Source of the DNA: Flavobacteriia bacterium
GTDB lineage: Bacteria > Bacteroidota > Bacteroidia > Flavobacteriales > Flavobacteriaceae
Reading direction: 5' to 3'
Length of the DNA: 64,000 nt
Assembly: GCA_004293045.1 (NCBI GenBank)
Contig: RDXY01000002.1
Span: 41,003 to 105,002 of the forward strand
The notes under the pieces were generated by a model. The model did no database searches. It was given only the letters and a program-made list of their open reading frames with translations, and was not told the origin of the DNA. Position 1 is the first letter of the stretch. Each line of letters starts with the position of its first letter. Shown here in pieces: positions 8,640 to 16,718 of the stretch. The position numbers and the translations under genes are program-made.

Positions 8640-8669
8640 CAAATTTACGGCATTTTTGCATCAAAACAA
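8640..8669 (-). promoter_or_regulatory. Promoter of the peroxiredoxin gene
   Basis: Read on the minus strand, TTG (8669-8667), 19 bases and TAAATTTG (8647-8640) give a full Bacteroidota-type promoter about 30 bases upstream of the start codon. I saw no OxyR-like operator. Confidence 0.75.
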
Positions 8670-8757
8670 TATATTTTTATTATATAAATTTATTTAACAA
8701 TAGATTTTGATTATTAATTTTGACATGAATAACTGAAAACAATTACAATTTTAATGT

Positions 8758-8765
8758 TATATTTG
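8758..8765 (+). promoter_or_regulatory. Likely -7 box of the amino-acid permease gene
   Basis: TATATTTG matches the Bacteroidota TAnnTTTG box and lies 25 bases before the ATG. No TTG sits at the expected distance upstream. Confidence 0.5.
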
Positions 8766-8790
8766 CTTTGCTAACCAAAAATATAATAAA

Positions 8791-10458
8791 ATGAAAATTT
8801 TCAGAAAGAAATCAATTACAACGATATTAAAACAAGGTGGTGATGGAGATCATTCAGGTTTAAATAAAGTGTTGACTGTAAAAGATTTAACTTTTTTTGG
8901 AATTGCTGCTATTATTGGTGGGGGTACGTTTAGTGCCATTGGAAACGCTTGTTTTTCAGGCGGACCTGCCGTAGTACTTTTATATATTATGTGCGCCATT
9001 GCTTGTGGTTTTACAGCCATGTGTTACGCTGAATTCGCATCTCGTGTCCCTGTTTCTGGTAGTGCGTATACGTATGCTTACGTTTCTTTTGGAGAACTTT
9101 TTGCTTGGATAATTGGTTGGGCATTAATTATGGAATATTCTATAGGTAATATTTATATTGCTTTTTCTTGGAGCGGTTATTTTACTAATTTATTAGAAAG
9201 TTTTGGAATTCATTTGCCTGAATGGTTAACCATAAATTATAAATCAGCTCACGCGGCTTTTATTGCAAGTAATGGTGACGAAGGTTTAGCAGCGTGGAAA
9301 AACGCGCCAATGTTAGGAAATTTGAAAGTAATTTTCGATTTACCAGCGGTGGTTATTAATATTTTAATTACTTATTTGGTCTACAGAGGCACAAAAGAAT
9401 CTAAAAACTTTAGCAATGCTATGGTATATATCAAGTTAGCAATAATTGCCTTGGTAATACTTGTAGGGGCTTTTTATGTAGATATTGATAATTGGACGCC
9501 TTTTATGCCTAATGGGTTTAGTGGAGTAATGGGTGGGGTTTCTGCTGTTTTCTTTGCTTATATTGGTTTTGATGCGGTTTCTACTTTAGCAGAAGAAAGT
9601 AAAAATCCACAACGCGATTTACCAAAAGGAATGATTTATTCGTTAGTTATTTGTACGATTGTTTTTATAGTTTTAGCTTTGGTTATTACTGGAATGGTTT
9701 CTTATGAATTATTAGGAGTTAGTGATCCTTTAGCTGAAATCTTTGCTTTAAAAGGCGTAAAATGGATGTTGCTTGTGGTTTCAATTGCAGCAGTAGTAGC
9801 TATGACAAGTGTATTATTGGTGTTTCAAATGGGACAACCTAGAATTTGGATGACGATGAGTCGTGATGGTTTAATGCCTAAACGTTTTTCAACTATTCAT
9901 CCTAAATATAAAACGCCAAGTTTTGCTACTCTTGTTACGGGTTTAGTGGTTGGAATCCCCATCTTTTTTACGGATGAAAATTTTGTATTAGATTTTACAA
10001 GTATTGGAACTTTATTTGCGTTCGTATTAGTTTGTGGTGGTGTATTAATGCTTTCTCCTCAAAGCGAAGCCGAAATTGCAGAACGCGAAACCAAAGGGAA
10101 ATTCAGAATTCCGTATGTGAATTCTAAGTTTATTTTTCCAGTATTAGTTGCTATTGCTACTATTTTAATTGTTAAATATGTTCCAGATTTCTTTACAAAT
10201 CTTTTCGATTTTTCAATAGCTAAATTAGCTACAAACATACCCATGTTGGTATTTATTCTTGTTTGCATTTTAATGACAGTTTTATCTTTTACTAAAAACC
10301 TATCCTTAATTCCATTATTAGGTTTAATTTCTTGTTGTTATTTATTAACAGGAATGGCGGTTTCTAATTGGATGTGGTTTGGCGTTTGGTTGGTTATTGG
10401 ATTGGTAATTTATTTTACCTTCAGTTATAAAAACAGTAAACTAAATGATTCAAATTAA
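8791..10458 (+). CDS. APC-superfamily amino-acid permease
   Basis: This 555-residue membrane protein has about 12-14 hydrophobic segments. After a short cytoplasmic N-terminus comes the helix 1 motif FFGIAAIIGGGTFSAIG, where the broken helix holds the amino-acid carboxylate, and later EESKNPQRDLPKGM, a loop typical of the CAT/YfnA group of cationic amino-acid transporters. It should import amino acids with protons across the inner membrane; exact specificity cannot be read. The gene diverges from the peroxiredoxin gene and is followed after 15 bases by a DUF2461 gene on the same strand. Confidence 0.9.
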   Translation: MKIFRKKSITTILKQGGDGDHSGLNKVLTVKDLTFFGIAAIIGGGTFSAIGNACFSGGPAVVLLYIMCAIACGFTAMCYAEFASRVPVSGSAYTYAYVSFGELFAWIIGWALIMEYSIGNIYIAFSWSGYFTNLLESFGIHLPEWLTINYKSAHAAFIASNGDEGLAAWKNAPMLGNLKVIFDLPAVVINILITYLVYRGTKESKNFSNAMVYIKLAIIALVILVGAFYVDIDNWTPFMPNGFSGVMGGVSAVFFAYIGFDAVSTLAEESKNPQRDLPKGMIYSLVICTIVFIVLALVITGMVSYELLGVSDPLAEIFALKGVKWMLLVVSIAAVVAMTSVLLVFQMGQPRIWMTMSRDGLMPKRFSTIHPKYKTPSFATLVTGLVVGIPIFFTDENFVLDFTSIGTLFAFVLVCGGVLMLSPQSEAEIAERETKGKFRIPYVNSKFIFPVLVAIATILIVKYVPDFFTNLFDFSIAKLATNIPMLVFILVCILMTVLSFTKNLSLIPLLGLISCCYLLTGMAVSNWMWFGVWLVIGLVIYFTFSYKNSKLNDSN

Positions 10459-10473
10459 TTTTAATAATTAGTT

Positions 10474-11139
10474 ATGCTAACAAAATCAACTTTTGAATTT
10501 TTAGAGTTACTTGCTAAAAACAACAATCGCGATTGGTTTACCGAAAATAAAAAACGCTTTGAAACCGAAAACAATTTGGCAAAAGCTTTTTTTACAGAAG
10601 TCTATGCGGATTTGGAAAAAATAGATAGTTTAGAAAAAATGCAAGTGTTTAGAATTTATAGAGATGTGCGTTTTTCAAAAAACAAACTACCATATAAAAA
10701 TCATTTTTCTGTTGGATTTTCCAGAACTAAACCGATGCTTCGTGGTGGAATGTATTTACATATAGAAAATGAAGCAAGTTTTGTTGGTGGTGGATTTTGG
10801 GAACCCAATAACGAAGATTTATTACGAATTAGAAAAGAAATTGAACTAGACGCTTCTGATTTAAGAGAAATTATCGCAGATGCAACTTTCAAAAAAATGT
10901 TTGGAACTTTGGAAGGTGAAGAATTAAAAACTGCTCCAAAAAACTTTGATAAAGCTCATCCAAATATTGATTTAATTAGAAAAAAGCAATATTTGCTAAC
11001 CAGAAAATTCACCAACAAAGAAGTAATGTCACCAAATTTTAAAGAAGAAGTACTCGCTACTTTTGCCGCGATGCGCCCTTTTTTCAATTATATGAGCGAT
11101 GTCTTAACTACGGATTTAAACGGCGAAAGCCTTTACTAA
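10474..11139 (+). CDS. DUF2461 (TIGR02453) family protein
   Basis: The protein has 221 residues and matches the DUF2461 family by its start (STFEFLELLAKNNNRDWFTENKKRF), the block MQVFRIYRDVRFSKNKLPYKNHFSVGFSR, the central GGMYLHIENEASFVGGGFWEP and the C-terminal LTRKFTNKEV. Its biochemical role is not established. It is soluble, with no signal peptide. It lies 15 bases after the permease and is probably co-transcribed, with no evident functional link. Confidence 0.88.
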   Translation: MLTKSTFEFLELLAKNNNRDWFTENKKRFETENNLAKAFFTEVYADLEKIDSLEKMQVFRIYRDVRFSKNKLPYKNHFSVGFSRTKPMLRGGMYLHIENEASFVGGGFWEPNNEDLLRIRKEIELDASDLREIIADATFKKMFGTLEGEELKTAPKNFDKAHPNIDLIRKKQYLLTRKFTNKEVMSPNFKEEVLATFAAMRPFFNYMSDVLTTDLNGESLY

Positions 11140-11198
11140 TTTGCCTTAGGTAAATTAATTCAAATATTGGCACATTGACTAATTTTCAAATTGCCTCA

Positions 11199-13364
11199 TT
11201 AACTCGGTTGTACGTATTCCAAACTTTCTAAATTAGTTTTTGAAATAAAAACACCATAGTTTACAGATACTTTATTTTTCTCAATTTTCTCTATAGTTCC
11301 GATAGCTTTTCCGTCTTTCATACGAACTCTATCGCCAACTTTTAAAACTACAGCAGGTTTCTCAGGAATCAATTTGGCTTTGATTTTCTTTTCTTTTTTC
11401 TCGGTCCGAATTTCTTCTACCTTAACGTTTACTTCAGCAATCACTTGTTTTACAACAACTTCTTTGATTTTTTTCTCTTTAGCTGATATTTTTTTACGTT
11501 TCGAATTTTCAATTTCAACTACTTTTAAAAATTCGCCAATTAAGGTCTTTTTGTCTTTATTATTAAAGTATTTTTCGGCAATATCATCAATTTTTTGTCC
11601 CATATATATCAAACGCTGATTCGCGTCGTACAATTCCTGATAACGTTCTAATTTATCCTGAATTTTACTATTTATGGTTTCCATTTTCTTACTTTCTTCA
11701 CGCGCTTTGGTTTCTTCTTCTTTTAAAGAAACAGACGTTTTTTCCATTTTAGAGCGCTCTTTTTGTAAAGTAGCAATGGTTTTATCAAATCGTACTTTTG
11801 TATTTTCAATTTTCTTTTTGGCACGATTAATTAAACCGTAAGGAATTCCATTTTTCTGAGCCACTTCAAAAGTAAACGAACTTCCAGGCTGACCCAAATG
11901 TAATTTATACATCGGCTCTAATGACTTTTCATCAAATAACATATTGGCATTACTGGCAAAAGGCAATTCGTTGGCTAATATTTTTAAATTTGTGTAATGT
12001 GTAGTAATAATTCCGTAGGCTTCTCGGTCGTAAAATTCTTCTAAGAAAATTTCTGCCAAAGCCCCACCTAATTCAGGATCAGAACCTGTACCAAATTCGT
12101 CAATTAAAAATAAAGTTTTATCGTTACATTTTTTTAAGAAATAATTCATATTCTTTAAACGATAACTGTAGGTGCTCAAATGGTTTTCAATAGATTGATT
12201 GTCACCAATATCGGTTAATATTCTATCAAATAAAAACGTTTCACTACGTTCGTGAACTGGAATTAGCATCCCGCATTGTAACATCAATTGCAGTAAACCA
12301 ATAGTTTTTAAAGAAATGGTTTTTCCACCGGCATTAGGGCCTGAAATCACTATAATACGATTATTACTTTCTAGTTCTATGGTTTGTGGAAAAGTAGGTT
12401 TGTTTTCTAATTTGTTATTTAAAAGTAGAATAGGATGGAAGGCTTCTCTAAAAAACAAGCGCTTTTCAGTATTTATTTTTGGAAGTATTCCGTTAATTCT
12501 ATTGGCGTATTTTGCTTTTGCTGCAATTACATCCATGTCAGAAAGAAAATCCTGATATTGAGAAATTAAGAGTGTATAGGGTCTAATTGTAGCGGAAAGC
12601 ACACGTAAAATCCGCATAATTTCTTCTCTTTCTTCAAACTCTAATACATTTAATTCTCGAGAATATTTTAGTGTGGTTTCAGGCTCGATATAGGCAATAC
12701 TTCCTGTTTTAGAATTTCCTAAAATTGATCCTTTGACTTTTTTTCGATACATCGCTTGAACCGCCAAAACCCTACGATTATCAACAACTGTTTCCTTAAT
12801 ATCATCTAAATAACCAAGCGAATTAAAGTGCGATAATGCCATGCCAAAACTTTGGTTGATTTTACCTCGAACCACATTGATACTTCGTCTAATGTTTACT
12901 AAATCGGGTGAAGCATCATCTTTAATTTCACCAAATTTATTTACAATTTCTTCAATAGATTTTGTGATATATGGTGTAAATTCAATTTGAGTAGATTTTT
13001 TGAATAATTCTGGATAATAATCTGAAAATTTCTTTAAAAATTTTAAATATTCATTGGTAGATTTACTTAAATCTAATATTTTTTTAATGGCTACTAACTC
13101 CAAGAAACTATCTTCAATAGCTAATAATTTTAAATCAGCCGTAACCGTTTCAAAACCGTGGTTTGGCAAGGCATTGTTGTTACTAAAAGAAGCTACATAT
13201 TCATTCGTATAGGCCAACTCAGAAAACAAAATTTCTTTGTCTTTGAATGGCTGAATTTGAAGCGCTTTTTCCATTCCAATTTCTGTATTACAACGCTCAG
13301 AAATGGTCTGTAAAATAGTATGAAACTCTAAATCTTTTAGTGTTTTTTCGGTAATTGAAATCAT
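11199..13364 (-). CDS. mutS2: MutS2-type ATPase lacking the C-terminal Smr nuclease domain
   Basis: The 721 residues contain the MutS2 core and clamp without MutS mismatch-recognition domain I. The P-loop GPNAGGKT is at residues 342-349, Walker B is TLFLIDEFGTGSDPE, and a long charged coiled coil follows around residues 515-600. Characterised MutS2 proteins have about 780 residues and end in a Smr endonuclease domain. Here the chain ends in a Lys/Glu-rich linker and a small KOW-like beta module (VGDRVRMKDGKAIGTIEKI), with no Smr LDLRG-type motif. Known roles of the family are suppression of recombination and rescue of collided ribosomes. Any cleavage function is doubtful here. Confidence 0.9.
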   Translation of the reverse strand: MISITEKTLKDLEFHTILQTISERCNTEIGMEKALQIQPFKDKEILFSELAYTNEYVASFSNNNALPNHGFETVTADLKLLAIEDSFLELVAIKKILDLSKSTNEYLKFLKKFSDYYPELFKKSTQIEFTPYITKSIEEIVNKFGEIKDDASPDLVNIRRSINVVRGKINQSFGMALSHFNSLGYLDDIKETVVDNRRVLAVQAMYRKKVKGSILGNSKTGSIAYIEPETTLKYSRELNVLEFEEREEIMRILRVLSATIRPYTLLISQYQDFLSDMDVIAAKAKYANRINGILPKINTEKRLFFREAFHPILLLNNKLENKPTFPQTIELESNNRIIVISGPNAGGKTISLKTIGLLQLMLQCGMLIPVHERSETFLFDRILTDIGDNQSIENHLSTYSYRLKNMNYFLKKCNDKTLFLIDEFGTGSDPELGGALAEIFLEEFYDREAYGIITTHYTNLKILANELPFASNANMLFDEKSLEPMYKLHLGQPGSSFTFEVAQKNGIPYGLINRAKKKIENTKVRFDKTIATLQKERSKMEKTSVSLKEEETKAREESKKMETINSKIQDKLERYQELYDANQRLIYMGQKIDDIAEKYFNNKDKKTLIGEFLKVVEIENSKRKKISAKEKKIKEVVVKQVIAEVNVKVEEIRTEKKEKKIKAKLIPEKPAVVLKVGDRVRMKDGKAIGTIEKIEKNKVSVNYGVFISKTNLESLEYVQPS

Positions 13365-13380
13365 TCTTTAAATTAAAGTT

Positions 13381-13388
13381 CAAATTTA
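13381..13388 (-). promoter_or_regulatory. Likely -7 box of mutS2
   Basis: On the minus strand this reads TAAATTTG, ending 17 bases before the mutS2 start codon. No well-spaced TTG is present. Confidence 0.5.
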
Positions 13389-13409
13389 CAACATATGAAA
13401 TCAATTTTA

Positions 13410-13417
13410 TATATTTG
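13410..13417 (+). promoter_or_regulatory. Likely -7 box of the MntA/HepT pair, implying a leaderless transcript
   Basis: TATATTTG (TAnnTTTG) lies 4 bases before the ATG at 13422. In Bacteroidota the transcript starts a few bases after this box, so translation would begin at or very near the 5' end. This argues against the earlier in-frame ATG at 13395, which lies upstream of the box. Confidence 0.5.
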
Positions 13418-13421
13418 TGAT

Positions 13422-13712
13422 ATGAAAAGTGCAGAAATTTTAAAAATATTAAAAGAAGATAAGATTTTCCTTAAAGAAAACTTTGGGGTGAATAGGATAG
13501 CTTTGTTCGGATCGTTTGCAAAAAACACAGATAAAGTCGATAGTGATATTGATTTTTTTGTAGAATTGAATCACCCATCTTACAACTCTTTAATGAATTT
13601 ATATGCTTATTTAGAAGTTAAATTTCAATCTAAAATTGATATAGTTAGAAAAGGACCACATTTATCTGAAAAATTTATAAATTCAATCCAAAAAGATTTA
13701 ATTTATGCATAA
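13422..13712 (+). CDS. mntA: MntA-type minimal nucleotidyltransferase (antitoxin of a HEPN/MNT pair)
   Basis: With the start at 13422 the protein has 96 residues. The nucleotidyltransferase signature GSx10DxD is exact: Gly30-Ser31, then Asp42-Ile-Asp44 in SDIDFFVEL. A third acidic position is probably the aspartate of KIDIVRKG near residue 74. Characterised MntA antitoxins inactivate the partner HEPN toxin by adding AMP residues to a tyrosine. The stop overlaps the next gene by 8 bases, the usual coupling of this pair. The start was moved from an in-frame ATG 27 bases upstream because a promoter box falls between them. Confidence 0.85.
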   Translation: MKSAEILKILKEDKIFLKENFGVNRIALFGSFAKNTDKVDSDIDFFVELNHPSYNSLMNLYAYLEVKFQSKIDIVRKGPHLSEKFINSIQKDLIYA

Positions 13713-14067
13713 TGAGGAGTTACAAATAAGTTTAGAAAGTGTTTTAAATCATATTCAGATTTGTAAAAATAGATTTTTGAAAATACAAAAGCCAGATGAT
13801 TTTGTTTTAACTGATGAAGGCTATATTTTACTTGACTCTATTGTTGCAAGACTTCAAGCAATTGGTGAATTGGCAAAAAAAATTTCAAATAAAAACCCCA
13901 GTTTTATTTCAAAGCACAGCGAAATTAATTGGACAAATATTATTCGTTTTAGAGATTTTATTTCACATCATTACGATTTGTTAGATTATGAAATTGTCTT
14001 TGAAATTTGTTCCAATAATTTGATTGAATTAGAAGCCGTTTTGATTTTAGAATTGAAATCTCAATAA
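13705..14067 (+). CDS. hepT: HepT-type HEPN ribonuclease toxin
   Basis: This 120-residue all-helical protein belongs to the HEPN/DUF86 family. It carries the full HepT catalytic motif Rx4HxY as Arg83-DFIS-His88-His-Tyr90. In characterised pairs Arg and His form the RNase site of the dimer and the Tyr is the residue AMPylated by MntA. All three are intact, so the toxin looks active and restrained rather than decayed. It overlaps mntA by 8 bases and ends one base before ung. Confidence 0.87.
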   Translation: MHNEELQISLESVLNHIQICKNRFLKIQKPDDFVLTDEGYILLDSIVARLQAIGELAKKISNKNPSFISKHSEINWTNIIRFRDFISHHYDLLDYEIVFEICSNNLIELEAVLILELKSQ

Positions 14068-14068
14068 A

Positions 14069-14734
14069 ATGAACCAAATACCTTATTCCTGGAAATCATT
14101 TTTTGATGTAGAAATTCAAAAAGAATATTTTTTAAAACTAATTTCAGATGTTGAAAACGAATATGAATCTTCTGTTTGTTTTCCTCCAAAAGATTTAATC
14201 TTTAATGCGTTTGAAAAATGTAATTTGAATGATTTAAAAGTGGTAATTATTGGTCAAGATCCTTATCACGGAGAAGGGGAAGCCAATGGTTTATGTTTTT
14301 CGGTAAATGAAGGCATTAAAATTCCCCCATCTTTAAAGAATATTTTTGCAGAAATTAATTCCGATTTTGATTCAATATTTTTACCAACAAATGGTAATTT
14401 AGAGCGTTGGGCACAACAAGGAATTTTGCTTTTAAACGCCAGTTTAACCGTTAGAAAAGACGAAGCAAATAGCCACAAACACTTAAAATGGAATGTTTTT
14501 ACAGATAATTTAATTGATTATATATCAAGAGAATATGAAAATATTGTTTTTTTACTTTGGGGAAGTTTTGCACAAAAAAAAGGAAATAAAATTAACAGGG
14601 AAAATCACCTTGTTTTGGAATGCGGACATCCATCACCGTTAAGTGCCAATAGAGGATTTTGGTTTGGAAATAAGCATTTTAGTTTAACCAATACGTATTT
14701 AAAATCTATTAAAAAAAAACAAATTGATTGGTAA
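14069..14734 (+). CDS. ung: Uracil-DNA glycosylase, family 1
   Basis: The protein has 221 residues, close to the 225-230 of the family. The water-activating motif GQDPYHG puts the catalytic Asp at residue 64, and the GHPSPLSANRGF block near residue 188 holds the catalytic His and the minor-groove intercalation loop. LLLNASLTVR, the uracil-binding Asn stretch, is also present. It removes uracil from DNA arising by cytosine deamination or dUTP incorporation. Its start is one base after hepT, so it may share that transcript. Its last 26 bases overlap the end of the convergent transglutaminase-like gene. Confidence 0.96.
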   Translation: MNQIPYSWKSFFDVEIQKEYFLKLISDVENEYESSVCFPPKDLIFNAFEKCNLNDLKVVIIGQDPYHGEGEANGLCFSVNEGIKIPPSLKNIFAEINSDFDSIFLPTNGNLERWAQQGILLLNASLTVRKDEANSHKHLKWNVFTDNLIDYISREYENIVFLLWGSFAQKKGNKINRENHLVLECGHPSPLSANRGFWFGNKHFSLTNTYLKSIKKKQIDW

Positions 14735-15674
14735 GTTCAGGTTGTTGCAAATCTAAAATACTTAACACTTCTTCACCTAAAAAGGGGCCTCCAGGATAAT
14801 GCGCGGTATAATCTAAATTTAACCAAATTTTTCCTTTTTCATCACGATGAAAATAAATCGTTTTTCCTTTTGAAATATCTTTAAATAACTCATTGCTAAT
14901 AAGATACATGGCGGTTTCTAATTCTTTTTCCGTTCCTAAAAAAACTTCTGGATACATGTGTTTTCCTGTATGTATTAGTCGCATACTTCCACCAATAGCT
15001 TTTATTGCCGCACACATTAAAATGGCATGGTCATCACAATCACCTGAAAAATATAATAAACTCTCGCTGCCACTTGCAAAATATTCTTGTCCTTTTGGGT
15101 CGTTTACGTAATTCCATCTGCGATTTACTTCTTTAAAAACCGCAAAATATTGAATTAGTTTTCGATTAATTGAGTAATTTGGAGTGTCTTTAAAATGTGA
15201 ATTAACAGCAAATAGTGCAAAATTTCTGACTTTGGAACTGGAAAAATCAACACTTTTATATACGCGAGTTTTATTTGGAAATGGCTTTAACGTTTTTGAT
15301 TCTAAAAAAGTTTCCTCTTTTTGCATTTCATCACTTAAAAAAGTGATTTTATAGGCTGTTATCACTTGAAATAAAGAATAGTTTCCTTGTACAGATGCCA
15401 TCGTAAAAATGATAAAATAAACTAAAATGGAATACATAATTTTTTTACGTAACCATTTTAAAATTAGTATAAATACAATTATAAGAAAAATGAAAACTGA
15501 AATTTTATCATAGGGTATTTCTGCATCAAAATAATAAATATTTTTTCTGAAATAAATAAAAACAGGTATACTAATTAAAAAAGATAATACGAACAAGATA
15601 ACATTTTCTCTAAGCTTATTTGCAATAAGCCAAGCGGATATTTTATCAAAAAAAGATTTTAGAAAAAATGTCAT
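14709..15674 (-). CDS. Membrane-anchored transglutaminase-like cysteine-protease-fold protein
   Basis: The protein has 321 residues. Three hydrophobic segments lie in the first about 100 residues (near 24-42, 54-70 and 79-97), followed by a soluble domain. This has YFSGDCDDHAILMCAAIKAIGG, the transglutaminase-like Cys block, then MYPEVFLG and NLDYTAHYPGG for the His and Asp. Such bacterial proteins may act as peptidases or cross-linking enzymes outside the cytoplasm; the substrate is not known. The 3' end overlaps the convergent ung gene by 26 bases. Confidence 0.75.
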   Translation of the reverse strand: MTFFLKSFFDKISAWLIANKLRENVILFVLSFLISIPVFIYFRKNIYYFDAEIPYDKISVFIFLIIVFILILKWLRKKIMYSILVYFIIFTMASVQGNYSLFQVITAYKITFLSDEMQKEETFLESKTLKPFPNKTRVYKSVDFSSSKVRNFALFAVNSHFKDTPNYSINRKLIQYFAVFKEVNRRWNYVNDPKGQEYFASGSESLLYFSGDCDDHAILMCAAIKAIGGSMRLIHTGKHMYPEVFLGTEKELETAMYLISNELFKDISKGKTIYFHRDEKGKIWLNLDYTAHYPGGPFLGEEVLSILDLQQPELTNQFVFF

Positions 15675-15755
15675 TGTTGTATTTCGGAAATTCGATTTTG
15701 TTTTGCATTCAAAAGTACTAAAAAATGTGGCATCAACATAAATTGATTCGTCTTT

Positions 15756-16607
15756 TTAAACGTTTTTAACAAGTTGATGAAAAGGTACTTTATTAGAAAT
15801 AATAGCTAAATCAAATAGTTTGTTTTGAACGATTTGAAAGGTTTTTTCATCTAAATTTTTCTGACTCCATTGGGTTTTTTGCAACCATTGTTGGATATCT
15901 TCTAATTTTTGATGATATCTTGTAGCAAGCGTTCTATCGATGCTCGGAATGTATTTAAATTCTTCTGTTGTAGCGTTTATGATTTCTAAAATTAAAGCCA
16001 TAACAGATTCGTTTTCTGCTAAAAATTCATTTCTAACCGCAATTACAAAACAAGGCCAAGGGGTAGGACATTCGCCCACACGTTTAAAAGTTCCATTATC
16101 TACTAAGGGTTTTGTGGTATATTTTTCCCACATAAAATAAGCGGATTTCCCTTCAGAAAGGCTTGCAACGGCACCATCTAAATTATTTACAATTTCAAAA
16201 GGAATATTATTAATATTCCAATTATTTTTTTCGGCATTTACAATACTCATTAAATGAGAACCTGATCCCATTCTACTTACGGCAGAAACTTTATTTTCTA
16301 AATCAGCAACCGAAGTATATTCGGCTTTTCCATCTACATGAATTCCCCATATTAACGGTGATTTTACGAAAATTTGTACCATACTGCTGTGTTGATTTTC
16401 AGTTAAATCTTTAATAATTCCTTCTGTTAAAATAATGGCAATATCGGTATTATTCTCACGAAGCATTTGGCACATTTTTCCTGTTCCTTCAGGTACATCT
16501 GTCCATTGTAAATCGATTCCAGCTTCATTAAATTCGCCATTTTCTATACACATGTGCCAGGGTAAATTAAAATGTTCGGGAACGCCAACTATTCTTACTT
16601 CTTTCAT
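15756..16607 (-). CDS. Periplasmic-binding-fold (NMT1/SsuA-like) protein without signal peptide
   Basis: The protein has 283 residues. KEVRIVGVPEHFNLPWHMCIENGEFNEAGIDLQW and the VPEGTGKMCQMLRENNTDIAIILTEG block resemble the NMT1/SsuA-type solute-binding fold (type 2 periplasmic binding proteins). It starts directly at the first beta strand, with no signal peptide, lipobox or upstream in-frame extension, and no ABC permease or ATPase is nearby. A cytoplasmic ligand-binding or biosynthetic role is therefore more likely than transport. The ligand is unknown. Confidence 0.75.
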   Translation of the reverse strand: MKEVRIVGVPEHFNLPWHMCIENGEFNEAGIDLQWTDVPEGTGKMCQMLRENNTDIAIILTEGIIKDLTENQHSSMVQIFVKSPLIWGIHVDGKAEYTSVADLENKVSAVSRMGSGSHLMSIVNAEKNNWNINNIPFEIVNNLDGAVASLSEGKSAYFMWEKYTTKPLVDNGTFKRVGECPTPWPCFVIAVRNEFLAENESVMALILEIINATTEEFKYIPSIDRTLATRYHQKLEDIQQWLQKTQWSQKNLDEKTFQIVQNKLFDLAIISNKVPFHQLVKNV

Positions 16608-16611
16608 TTTT

Positions 16612-16650
16612 TGGTTATAAGGTTTTGGATAATGGGTTTAAGGGTTTACT
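16612..16650. repeat. Degenerate GGTTTTG/GGGTTTA heptad repeat
   Basis: A short run of imperfect units such as GGTTATA, GGTTTTG and GGGTTTA lies just upstream of the binding-fold gene. It resembles the larger 7-base array at 37212-37370. Confidence 0.5.
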
Positions 16651-16715
16651 TAATTATTTTTTAAAACACTGATTTGAGAAATTAGTATAATTATTAAATT
16701 TTTTGAATCTGTGTT
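16651..16715. repeat. Empty copy of the GxxExxY-flanking inverted-end element
   Basis: The left end reads TAATTATTTTTTAAAACAC then TGATT, and the right end AATTTTTTGAATCTGTGTT. Both match the two ends that flank the broken GxxExxY gene at 18003-18510. The inner ends AAACACTGATT (16664-16674) and AATCTGTGTT (16706-16715) are inverted relative to one another with one mismatch. No gene fits between them. Confidence 0.55.
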
Positions 16716-16718
16716 GTT

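Noticed and set aside
14709..14734. Frameshift or mis-assembly at the ung/transglutaminase junction
   Set aside because: Both genes have full-length, normal C-termini; a 26-base tail-to-tail overlap is unusual but sound.
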